From Syntrophomonadaceae bacterium (GTDB taxonomy: Bacteria > Bacillota > Dethiobacteria > PWVN01): 15,206 nt of DNA. Under the pieces are notes generated by a model. That model searched no databases. It was not told the DNA's origin and worked only from the letters and a program-made list of their open reading frames with translations. Position 1 is the first letter of the stretch, and every line of letters starts with the position of its first letter. Made by a program: the position numbers and the translations under genes. Positions 7,144 through 13,052 of the stretch are shown in pieces. Location of the stretch: contig PWVN01000012.1 of NCBI GenBank assembly GCA_003561835.1, forward strand, positions 1 to 15,206, written 5' to 3'.

Positions 7144-7983
7144 TCAGGCAATAGGTCCTTCCTGCAGGATTTCTCCCGTGGTGCTGACCTTCGCCCCTTT
7201 AAGGTCCACGTCCTTCCCCGATTTTTGGATGGCCTGCTGCAGGATACGGACCATGGCGCTGCAGCAGGGGACTTCCATGAAGGCCACCGTGATTTCCCTG
7301 ATGTCATTTTCCCTGAGGATGGCCGCGAACTTCTCCAGATAGCGGCCGGCGTCATCCAACTTGGGACAACCCACCAGGACGGGGTTGCCCCGGAGCAGCC
7401 GCTCATGGTAGTCGGCCATGGCAAAGGGCACACAGTCGGCCGTTACCAGGAGCTTCTCCGCCTTCAGGAAGGGGGCCCCGGGGGGGGCCAGGGCCGTTTG
7501 GACGGGCCACTGCCGCAGGGCCGACGGGGTCCCTGGGCCGCTACGGTCTCCTTGCCCCTTATCCCGGGTTTCCCCTTCTCCCTCTGCGCGGCGGTCCACC
7601 ACACTGCTGCCGGGGCACCCGCAGGGGAGGGTCCCCCTTGTCCCTGGGCTTCCCGCCGTCCCACCGGCGCACTTCTCCTGGTCTTCCGCCATGCTCCCCT
7701 CCTTCGCCCCTGCCGCTTCGTGACCTTTCCCCACACCTTTTCCCTCCAGGTGCCGCTGCACGGCTTCCTCGTCAAAGGGTTCCGCTTCCCGCTCCTCGAT
7801 GCGGATGGCCCCCCGGGGGCATTCCCCCAGGCAGTCTCCCAGCCCGTCGCAGAGAAAGTCTTCCAAAAGCTGCGCCTTGCCGTCGATTATCCGGATGGCG
7901 CCCTCGTGGCAGGCGGGCACACATTGGCCGCAGCCATCGCACTGATCCTCATCAATGTGGACGATCTTACGGATATCTTTCAT
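7144..7983 (-). CDS. Ferredoxin-domain protein with conserved C-terminal domain of unknown function
   Basis: The 279-residue protein starts with a two-cluster ferredoxin domain. Cluster motif I is CDGCGQCVPAC (Cys15, 18, 21, 25). Motif II is CDGLGDCLGECP (Cys45, 51, 55), with Leu48 at the usual second cysteine. I recall the same CDGLGxCLGECP pattern in related clostridial proteins, so this is a family trait. A GCPGSS motif at 122-127, SALRQWPVQ, ADCVPFAMADYH, GCPKLDD and EVPCC (Cys240, 241) make up the C-terminal part, which also recurs in anaerobes. Residues 84-156 are a Gly/Arg/Glu-rich linker that looks expanded. ATG 7983 is chosen because AAGGGAG lies eight bases upstream. The frame stays open upstream through the octamer repeat. 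It probably takes part in electron transfer, but partners are unknown. Confidence 0.8.
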   Translation of the reverse strand: MKDIRKIVHIDEDQCDGCGQCVPACHEGAIRIIDGKAQLLEDFLCDGLGDCLGECPRGAIRIEEREAEPFDEEAVQRHLEGKGVGKGHEAAGAKEGSMAEDQEKCAGGTAGSPGTRGTLPCGCPGSSVVDRRAEGEGETRDKGQGDRSGPGTPSALRQWPVQTALAPPGAPFLKAEKLLVTADCVPFAMADYHERLLRGNPVLVGCPKLDDAGRYLEKFAAILRENDIREITVAFMEVPCCSAMVRILQQAIQKSGKDVDLKGAKVSTTGEILQEGPIA

Positions 7984-8022
7984 GTTCATATCTCCCTTCA
8001 TTCCTCGTGATTTCTTGGCGGT

Positions 8023-8122
8023 GGGTGCCGGTGCCCCGGTATTCCGGCATTCCTGTATTCCGGTGTCCCGTTCCCTTGCCGGTGCCCAGATCCCGGTGCC
8101 CCGGGTCCCGGTGTCCCGCCGG
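8023..8122. repeat. 8-bp minisatellite upstream of the ferredoxin-domain gene
   Basis: Five consecutive octamers with exact period 8 lie at 8030-8069: GGTGCCCC, GGTATTCC, GGCATTCC, TGTATTCC and GGTGTCCC. More degenerate GGTGCCC and GGTGTCCC units continue to about 8122. On the minus strand the unit is close to GGAATACC. Because 8 is not a multiple of 3, the repeat is read as Gly-Ile-Pro-Glu-Tyr-Arg-Asn-Thr-like peptide in open frames, which explains the spurious ORF extensions here. Confidence 0.7.
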
Positions 8123-8156
8123 CCCCGCCCCCCTTTTGTTTCCATCTTATCGGCTT

Positions 8157-8186
8157 TTCTTAGGCCTGTCTGTGACAAATGTCAAA
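8157..8186 (-). promoter_or_regulatory. Promoter with CRP/FNR-family-like operator upstream of the ferredoxin-domain gene
   Basis: TGTGACAAATGTCAAA at 8171-8186 matches the CRP-family consensus TGTGA-N6-TCACA at nine of ten positions. On the minus strand a perfect TTGACA (8180-8185) is followed after 17 bases by a weak -10, TAAGAA (8157-8162). The operator overlaps the -35 box. Candidate regulators are CRP/FNR-family proteins of anaerobes, such as HcpR-like ones, and none is encoded in this window. It could also affect ywmB, whose start is about 75 bases away on the other strand. Confidence 0.45.
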
Positions 8187-8261
8187 AACCTCCCCCTGCA
8201 TGCATGAAATACCCGGCAGCCGCCAATACTAACCGTTAAAGCTTTTTGGGAGGGGATTCAT

Positions 8262-9023
8262 ATGCGCAAAACTCTATTGGCCTTAATTCTTGTTGTGGTT
8301 GCCCTGGTTTTTCTCTGGCAGGGAGGCGAAACTACCTCCAGCGGCCCAGCAGCCCTGATACAGGAGGTGATGGCCCGGGCCGGTACCGCCCCCGAATCGG
8401 GGGAAGCCCTGTACTGGGGCACCGTGGCCCCCGAGTTCCTCGATGTCGTGGAGCTCGAGTCCCTGGCAGAAGAGATCCTGGAAGCCCTGGGCATCGAGGC
8501 CCACGGGCCCCGGGAACGCCTTGAAGAAGCGGAGTATCACCTGGTGGACATCCCCGGCCGGCTGCCCTCGGGAGTCACCGCCCGGGTTATTCTCCAGAGC
8601 GTCACCCCTCCTGCCGGCGGCAGCCCCGCCCCCAGGGAAGAAGAGACCTTTCTGCTCATCCAGCTGCAGGAGGAGGGCGGGGCCTTTAAGGTGCTGGAGG
8701 CGGGGGAACGGCTGCCCCAACTCCTCAGGCCCTTCGGCCGGGGGGAACTGACCCTGGACGTCACGGCATACCTACCCGGAAGGCTGACGGTTGAGGAAAT
8801 GGCAAACCGGGCCCGGGACCTCCTGCAGGCGGCCGGAGCGGAACCGGTGGAGGAGATGACCGGGGAGAACCTGGTGAGTTTCACCGGCTATACCCCCCGG
8901 ATCCGGGAATCCCTGGACCTGGGGCATGAGAAAATAAACATCAACGTAGCCCTGCGCTACGACAGCTACCGGGAGATGACGGCCCTGCGCCTGGGCCTTC
9001 CCCTGATTGGCGGCAGCTACTAA
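8262..9023 (+). CDS. ywmB: YwmB-like protein (TATA-box-binding-like fold family, DUF1779)
   Basis: The product has 253 residues with an N-terminal signal or anchor (residues 3-20, LLALILVVVALVFLW), so it acts outside the membrane or is membrane-tethered. The rest is acidic, with alternating hydrophobic and charged residues and no catalytic motif that I recognise. The identification rests on the weak YwmB/DUF1779 pattern: an export signal, two similar halves, ARVILQS, and the C-terminal INVALRYDSYREMTALRLGLPLIGGSY. It also rests on position, because B. subtilis ywmB lies directly before murAA and spoIID, as here. Its function is unknown even in Bacillus. The ATG at 8262 follows GGGAGGGG by about six bases. 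Confidence 0.78.
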   Translation: MRKTLLALILVVVALVFLWQGGETTSSGPAALIQEVMARAGTAPESGEALYWGTVAPEFLDVVELESLAEEILEALGIEAHGPRERLEEAEYHLVDIPGRLPSGVTARVILQSVTPPAGGSPAPREEETFLLIQLQEEGGAFKVLEAGERLPQLLRPFGRGELTLDVTAYLPGRLTVEEMANRARDLLQAAGAEPVEEMTGENLVSFTGYTPRIRESLDLGHEKININVALRYDSYREMTALRLGLPLIGGSY

Positions 9024-9055
9024 AGGGCCGCAGGGCTACTACAAGATCTTCCTAT

Positions 9056-9081
9056 GGGTGAGACAACTTGGGTAAGACAAC
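9056..9081. repeat. Tandem direct repeat upstream of murA
   Basis: GGGTGAGACAAC (9056-9067) and GGGTAAGACAAC (9070-9081) agree at 11 of 12 bases with a period of 14. They lie about 100 bases before the murA start and about 20 bases upstream of TATAAT at about 9102. A tandem operator is possible but unproven. Confidence 0.4.
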
Positions 9082-9177
9082 GTACCCATTTGCCGCCGGA
9101 CCGTATAATAATCCAGGAGTGAAAAAAAATAAAAAGGGTATGCGCCCTTATCTTCATCCTACAGAGGAGGAAACGGT

Positions 9178-10506
9178 TTGGAACAATTACTGGTAGAGGG
9201 GGGCACCCCCCTGAAGGGCCGAGTAAAGGTCAACAGCGCCAAGAACGCCAGCCTGCCCATCATGGCGGCCGCCCTGCTGACCCCGGGAGACATCCTTCTG
9301 GAGGGTGTCCCCCCCTTGGACGACGTCAAGACCATGCTCTCCCTGCTGCATCACCTGGGCGCCCGCACCAACTTCAACCCCACCACCGGGGATATGAAGC
9401 TCACAGTGCCCAACCTGCAGGACTTCACGGCTCCCTACGAATTGGTGGGGAAGATGCGGGCCTCGGTCCTGGTCATGGGGCCCCTGCTGTCCCGGTACGG
9501 CCGGGCCCGCATATCCCAGCCCGGGGGCTGCGCCATTGGCCTGCGCCCCATCGACCTGCACGTCAAGGGCATGATGGCCCTGGGGGCCGATATCGTCATG
9601 GGGCACGGCTACATAGAAGCGCGAGCGAAAAAACTGCACGGGACCCGGATCTACCTGGACTATCCCAGCGTGGGGGCGACGGAGAACACCATGATGGCGG
9701 CGGTGCTGGCCGAGGGTACCACCGTTCTGGAAAACTGTGCCCAGGAACCGGAAATCGTGGACCTGGCCAACTTCCTTTCCAACCTGGGGGCCCGGATTTC
9801 CGGTGCCGGGACCAGCGTCATCCGCATCCACGGGGTTGAGGAACTCCGGGGCGGCCGCCACACGGTGATTCCCGACCGCATCGAGGCGGGCACCTATATG
9901 CTGGCTGCCGGCATCACCCGGGGGGAGGTCCTGCTGGAGAACGTGATTGCCGACCATTTAAAACCCGTCCTGGCAAAGCTGGAAGAGGCGGGGGTGAGAA
10001 TCGAGGAAAGGGGGGACGAAGGCCTGCTGGTCAGCGTCCCCGGCGAGATCAGGGCGGTGGATGTGAAGACCCTGCCCTATCCGGGGTTCCCCACGGACCT
10101 CCAGCCCCAGTTCATGGCCCTCATGGCCACGGCCCGGGGCAGCAGCGTCATCACGGAAACCGTCTTCGAAAACCGCTTCATGCATGTGCCCCAGCTGCAG
10201 CGCATGGGCTGCAATATCAGCATCGAGGGCCGCAGCGCCCTGATCAAGGGGCCGGCTTCTCTCACCGGGGCCACGGTGAAGGTTCCCGACTTAAGGGCGG
10301 GGGCCGCCCTGATCCTGGCAGGGTTGGCCGCCGCCGGCTCCACCTGGATCAGGGAAATCCATCATGTGGACCGGGGGTATCATGAGATCGTGGATAAACT
10401 GGGGGGTTTGGGGGCCCGTATCTCCCGCATCAAGGTGGGCCGTTCCCTGACCGGCACCTATGCCGCCGGCATGCGGATCAAAAAGGCAGGAGAGAACCTG
10501 GCATAG
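9178..10506 (+). CDS. murA: UDP-N-acetylglucosamine 1-carboxyvinyltransferase
   Basis: MurA transfers the enolpyruvyl group of phosphoenolpyruvate to UDP-GlcNAc, the first committed step of peptidoglycan synthesis, in the cytoplasm. At 442 residues it is slightly longer than the usual 417-435. The substrate-binding SAKNA (Lys22, Asn23) is present. So is the catalytic cysteine, Cys118 in QPGGCAIGLRPIDLH; this is the cysteine that fosfomycin alkylates. Later motifs include PDRIEAGTYM and YPGFPTDLQPQ. The start is TTG at 9178, chosen because AGGAGG ends seven bases before it and no ATG fits. The leader has a small AAGGG-TATGCG-CCCTT hairpin at about 9134-9150. Position between ywmB and spoIID matches B. 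subtilis murAA. Confidence 0.97.
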   Translation: MEQLLVEGGTPLKGRVKVNSAKNASLPIMAAALLTPGDILLEGVPPLDDVKTMLSLLHHLGARTNFNPTTGDMKLTVPNLQDFTAPYELVGKMRASVLVMGPLLSRYGRARISQPGGCAIGLRPIDLHVKGMMALGADIVMGHGYIEARAKKLHGTRIYLDYPSVGATENTMMAAVLAEGTTVLENCAQEPEIVDLANFLSNLGARISGAGTSVIRIHGVEELRGGRHTVIPDRIEAGTYMLAAGITRGEVLLENVIADHLKPVLAKLEEAGVRIEERGDEGLLVSVPGEIRAVDVKTLPYPGFPTDLQPQFMALMATARGSSVITETVFENRFMHVPQLQRMGCNISIEGRSALIKGPASLTGATVKVPDLRAGAALILAGLAAAGSTWIREIHHVDRGYHEIVDKLGGLGARISRIKVGRSLTGTYAAGMRIKKAGENLA

Positions 10507-10524
10507 GCCAGACCCACCCACAGG

Positions 10525-10559
10525 GCCCCCGGGAGCTTCCGGCTCCCCGGGGGTCTTTT
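10525..10559 (+). terminator. Terminator after murA
   Basis: A GC-rich stem pairs CCCCCGGGAGC with GCTCCCCGGGGG, leaving one bulged C and a five-base loop, and is followed by TCTTTTG. It starts about 20 bases after the murA stop and separates murA from the sporulation gene spoIID. Confidence 0.8.
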
Positions 10560-10572
10560 GCTGCATAAAAAT

Positions 10573-10601
10573 TCATAGGAAAGAGGTTGGCGGAATATAA
10601 T
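10573..10601 (+). promoter_or_regulatory. Sigma-E-like promoter candidate of spoIID
   Basis: TCATAGG (10573-10579) is followed after 14 bases by AATATAAT (10594-10601). Compared with the B. subtilis sigma-E consensus (KMATATT and CATACAHT) the matches are 5/7 and 6/8 with allowed spacing. In B. subtilis spoIID is transcribed by sigma-E. The predicted start of transcription lies about 50 bases before the GTG start. Confidence 0.4.
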
Positions 10602-10656
10602 GTGGCATCGATACAGTCCGTCAGGCAGCAAATATGATGCAAGAGGAGGCAATACT

Positions 10657-11676
10657 GTGGCCAAGAGAAGAAAAAGGATAAGGGGCCTGGAGAAAAATTA
10701 CGAAAGAATCTCCCTCCTGGTGCTGCTGATGATCTTCGCCGTGGTGGTCATCCCTCCCCTCTTTTCGCCGGCGCCCCCGGAGGAGGAGGAACAGGGCTAT
10801 GTCTTTCCGCCTCCCCTGGAAAGCGAGCCCCTCCCCCTTAAGGTTTACAACCACAGGCAGGGAGAGGTAATGTCCATGGACCTGGAGGAATACCTGGTAG
10901 GGGTGGTGGCGGCGGAAATGCCCGCCTCCTTCCACCCGGAAGCCCTGCGGGCCCAGGCCGCGGCCGCCCGCACCTACACCCTCAAAAAGGCCCTGGACGG
11001 GGGAGGGTGCGACCGGCATCCCGGCGCCCATGTGTGTACGGATCACACCCACTGCCAGGCCTGGACCAGCCCGGAAGGCATCCTCAGCCGGCCGGAGGGG
11101 GAGGCCAACCTGGAGCGGATCCGGGGCGCCGTTTCCTCCACCGCCGGCCTGGTCCTCACCTTTGCCGGGGAGCGGATCGATGCCGTCTACCACTCCACCT
11201 GCGGCGGCCACACGGCGGCGGCCCACCAGGTCTGGTCCGGCTCCGCCCCTTACCTGGAAGCGGTGACCTGCGGCTACTGCAACCACTCCCCCTGGCACAC
11301 CACCCGGGCGCAGCTGCCCTTCGCCCGGTTTCAGGAGATCTTTTCCCGCCAGAGTGCCCTGCCCGTCATGACATCCCGGGGCACCCCCCAACTGCAGGTC
11401 CTGGAAGCATCCTCCCTGGGGCGGATCAAGAGCCTTAAGGTGGGCAGCGTCACCTACTCCGCCTGGCAGTTCCGGCAGCTCCTGGATCTGCCCACCGCCT
11501 GGTTTACCCATACCTATCAAGATGATGCCCTTCAATTCGAACTCCGGGGCTACGGCCACGGCGTCGGTCTGTGCCAGTACGGGGCCGACGGCATGGGCAG
11601 GGCGGGCCGCTCCTTTGAAGACATCCTGCACCATTATTACCGGGGAGTGGCCATAGGCCCCCTGAGGAAGCCGTAA
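10657..11676 (+). CDS. spoIID: Stage II sporulation protein D, lytic transglycosylase
   Basis: SpoIID cuts peptidoglycan glycan strands at the septum so that the mother cell can engulf the forespore; it works with SpoIIM and SpoIIP. The GTG at 10657 is chosen because AGAGGAGG ends seven bases upstream, giving 339 residues. A membrane anchor lies at about residues 18-36. The SpoIID domain begins with LEEYLVGVVAAEMPASFHPEALRAQ-like sequence, where Glu87 corresponds to the catalytic Glu88 of B. subtilis. It ends with YGHGVGLCQYGADGMG. Six cysteines (118, 127, 133, 182, 205, 208) with nearby histidines fit the metal-binding region reported in clostridial SpoIID. Expected expression is in the mother cell. 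It is followed by spoIIQ. Confidence 0.96.
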   Translation: MAKRRKRIRGLEKNYERISLLVLLMIFAVVVIPPLFSPAPPEEEEQGYVFPPPLESEPLPLKVYNHRQGEVMSMDLEEYLVGVVAAEMPASFHPEALRAQAAAARTYTLKKALDGGGCDRHPGAHVCTDHTHCQAWTSPEGILSRPEGEANLERIRGAVSSTAGLVLTFAGERIDAVYHSTCGGHTAAAHQVWSGSAPYLEAVTCGYCNHSPWHTTRAQLPFARFQEIFSRQSALPVMTSRGTPQLQVLEASSLGRIKSLKVGSVTYSAWQFRQLLDLPTAWFTHTYQDDALQFELRGYGHGVGLCQYGADGMGRAGRSFEDILHHYYRGVAIGPLRKP

Positions 11677-11698
11677 CCAACCCTTTTGGCCTGAAAAC

Positions 11699-11728
11699 GC
11701 ATAAGGGAGGAAAATCCTGGGCATAATA
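11699..11728 (+). promoter_or_regulatory. Sigma-F promoter candidate of spoIIQ
   Basis: GCATA (11699-11703) is followed after 15 bases by GGGCATAATA (11719-11728). The B. subtilis sigma-F consensus is GYATA and GGHNANAHTR with about 15-16 bases between, so only one base differs. SpoIIQ is a known sigma-F product made in the forespore, and the position just before this gene fits. Confidence 0.65.
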
Positions 11729-11748
11729 GGTCCTGAGGTGATGTCTAT

Positions 11749-12552
11749 ATGGCTTTTCGGAACAAAGTGAGCTCGTTTTTCAAAAGCCTGGCAGCCATAC
11801 CTGCCAGGGTCGGGAAATTTTTGTTCCCCGGCAGGAAAGGCGCGGAAAAAGGAAAACGGTCCGCGCGTATGGTGGTTATTCTCTACCTGCTCATCATTGT
11901 CGCTATTATCAGTGCCTATTCCCTGCGGGGGCCCCTGGGGGAAATCCTGATTCAGGCAGACCCCTTCCCCTTCAACCTGCAGGAGGAAGACGCTGAGGAC
12001 GGGGCGGACGAGACGGCAGGGGGCAAGGACAGCCCCGTAACCGACGTCCTGGCTCCCGGCGGTGATGCCGATCCCGCAGAGACGGAAGAAGATGCGGGGG
12101 AGGAAGAGGCCCTGCCTGCCTTTTCACCCGCTGCATCCCTGCTGTGGCCCGTAACGGGGGAGGTTCTGGTCAACCACGGCGAAATGTTCCGGGTTGAGAA
12201 CCAGTACCGGGCCCACATCGGCATTGACATCCAGGCGCCGCTGGGAACGGAGGTAAAGGCCTCCTGGCACGGCACCGTCAAGGAAACGGGGAACTCCCTG
12301 CTCTTGGGCCGGTACGTGCTGGTGAACCACGGGGACCAGTACCTGACCTATTACGCCAACCTGGACAGCATCACGGTCAAGGAAGGGGCCACCATCAGCG
12401 CCGGCGACGTCCTGGGGACGGTGGGCGGCACCGCCGTCGTGGATGCCGGACCGGGAGAGCATCTCCACTTTGCCGTCTACCTGGTGGAGAAGGCTGGAGA
12501 GGTACGCCGGGAAGTTCCTTTGGACCCCCTGGAGTTTCTAAAGGAGAGGTAA
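11749..12552 (+). CDS. spoIIQ: SpoIIQ-like forespore membrane protein with M23 (LytM) domain
   Basis: SpoIIQ sits in the forespore membrane and, through the septal gap, joins SpoIIIAH of the mother cell to hold the engulfing membranes. The 267-residue protein has a basic cytoplasmic N-terminus, a membrane segment at about 41-57, and an acidic linker at about 78-122. The M23 domain covers about 130-265. Its zinc ligands are present: His156 and Asp160 in HIGIDIQAP, and His238 and His240 in GEHLHF. In B. subtilis SpoIIQ this site is degenerate, while in clostridial forms it is intact, so real endopeptidase activity is possible here. The ATG at 11749 is preceded by GAGGTGATGT. It lies between spoIID and spoIIID, as expected. 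Confidence 0.9.
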   Translation: MAFRNKVSSFFKSLAAIPARVGKFLFPGRKGAEKGKRSARMVVILYLLIIVAIISAYSLRGPLGEILIQADPFPFNLQEEDAEDGADETAGGKDSPVTDVLAPGGDADPAETEEDAGEEEALPAFSPAASLLWPVTGEVLVNHGEMFRVENQYRAHIGIDIQAPLGTEVKASWHGTVKETGNSLLLGRYVLVNHGDQYLTYYANLDSITVKEGATISAGDVLGTVGGTAVVDAGPGEHLHFAVYLVEKAGEVRREVPLDPLEFLKER

Positions 12553-12582
12553 TCCAGAGCAGGAAAGAAAAACCAGCAACGG

Positions 12583-12607
12583 GGGCCGGTTATATCCGGC
12601 CCTTTTT
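12583..12607 (+). terminator. Rho-independent terminator after spoIIQ
   Basis: GGGCCGG (12583-12589) pairs perfectly with CCGGCCC (12596-12602) around a six-base loop and is followed by TTTTT. It lies 30 bases after the spoIIQ stop and isolates spoIIID. Confidence 0.85.
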
Positions 12608-12608
12608 G

Positions 12609-12637
12609 TCATGATAATGCCCGCCCCCTCATATAAA
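12609..12637 (+). promoter_or_regulatory. Sigma-E-like promoter candidate of spoIIID
   Basis: TCATGAT (12609-12615) and CATATAAA (12630-12637) are 14 bases apart and match the sigma-E consensus at 5/7 and 6/8 positions. The leader would be about 20 bases and include the AAAGGGGG ribosome binding site. B. subtilis spoIIID depends on sigma-E. A better -35 match, TCATATA at 12629, would place the start of transcription inside the ribosome binding region, so I did not choose it. Confidence 0.4.
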
Positions 12638-12665
12638 TTTACAAAAACATAAAGGGGGCGCCCCC

Positions 12666-12920
12666 ATGCAGGACTATATCGAGGAAAGAGTTCTGGAGAT
12701 CAGCAACTTCATCATGGAGAAGGAAACCACGGTGAGGTCAGCGGCCAGAACCTTCGGTGTCAGCAAAAGCACCGTGCATAAGGACCTCACGGAAAGACTG
12801 CCTTTGCTGAACGTCCACATCGCCGGCGAAGTCAAGAGGATCCTGGAAAGGAACAAGGCGGAGAGGCATATTCGGGGAGGGGAGGCCACCCGGAAAAAAT
12901 ATAGGCGAATGGAAAAATAA
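12666..12920 (+). CDS. spoIIID: Sporulation transcriptional regulator SpoIIID
   Basis: SpoIIID is a small DNA-binding protein that activates and represses many sigma-E-dependent mother-cell genes and prepares the switch to sigma-K. The 84 residues match the family length. The N-terminal helix DYIEERVLEISNFIMEK is followed by the helix-turn-helix TTVRSAARTFGVSKSTVHKD (about residues 21-40), the most conserved part. A basic C-terminal tail (RKKYRRMEK) contributes to DNA binding in the B. subtilis protein. The ATG is preceded by AAAGGGGG with eight bases between. Its neighbours spoIIQ and mbl are the same as in B. subtilis. Confidence 0.97.
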   Translation: MQDYIEERVLEISNFIMEKETTVRSAARTFGVSKSTVHKDLTERLPLLNVHIAGEVKRILERNKAERHIRGGEATRKKYRRMEK

Positions 12921-13052
12921 TTTCACAGAAAAAGAGGAAATTTAAGCAATTATTTAGAATAGATAGCCTATCACACGGCCTTATATTCTTATCCATTTCC
13001 TACTTTTTCTTTTTTTTTGCTGTCAATATCCCTTCTCAAGAGGAGTGATTCC
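12921..13052 (+). promoter_or_regulatory. AT-rich gap before mbl, probably holding its promoter
   Basis: These 132 bases carry no gene. There is a short dyad GATAGCCTATC at about 12961-12971, a TATATT-like box near 12980 and a pyrimidine tract (CTTTTTCTTTTTTTTTGC) ending near 13020. I could not assign a convincing -35 box. No hairpin precedes the T-tract, so it is not a classical terminator for spoIIID. Confidence 0.3.

Noticed and set aside
7125..7610. A 14-base direct repeat CACCACACTGCTGC at 7125-7138 and 7597-7610
   Set aside because: One repeat of this length is not surprising by chance in 15 kb, and no target-site or insertion pattern goes with it.
8023..8122. CRISPR array
   Set aside because: The repeats are 8 bases with no spacers and strong unit-to-unit variation, so this is a minisatellite.
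7984..8178. N-terminal extension of the ferredoxin-domain protein by 65 residues
   Set aside because: The extension is read through the octamer repeat, and the ribosome binding site fits ATG 7983.
9080..9107. A full sigma-A promoter before murA
   Set aside because: TATAAT is present near 9102, but no acceptable -35 box lies 16-18 bases upstream, so I do not list it as a feature.
6136..9153. Shared GCCCTTATCTTCA after the 6118 palindrome and in the murA leader
   Set aside because: Thirteen bases with unrelated surroundings; both belong to ordinary hairpins, and chance is sufficient.
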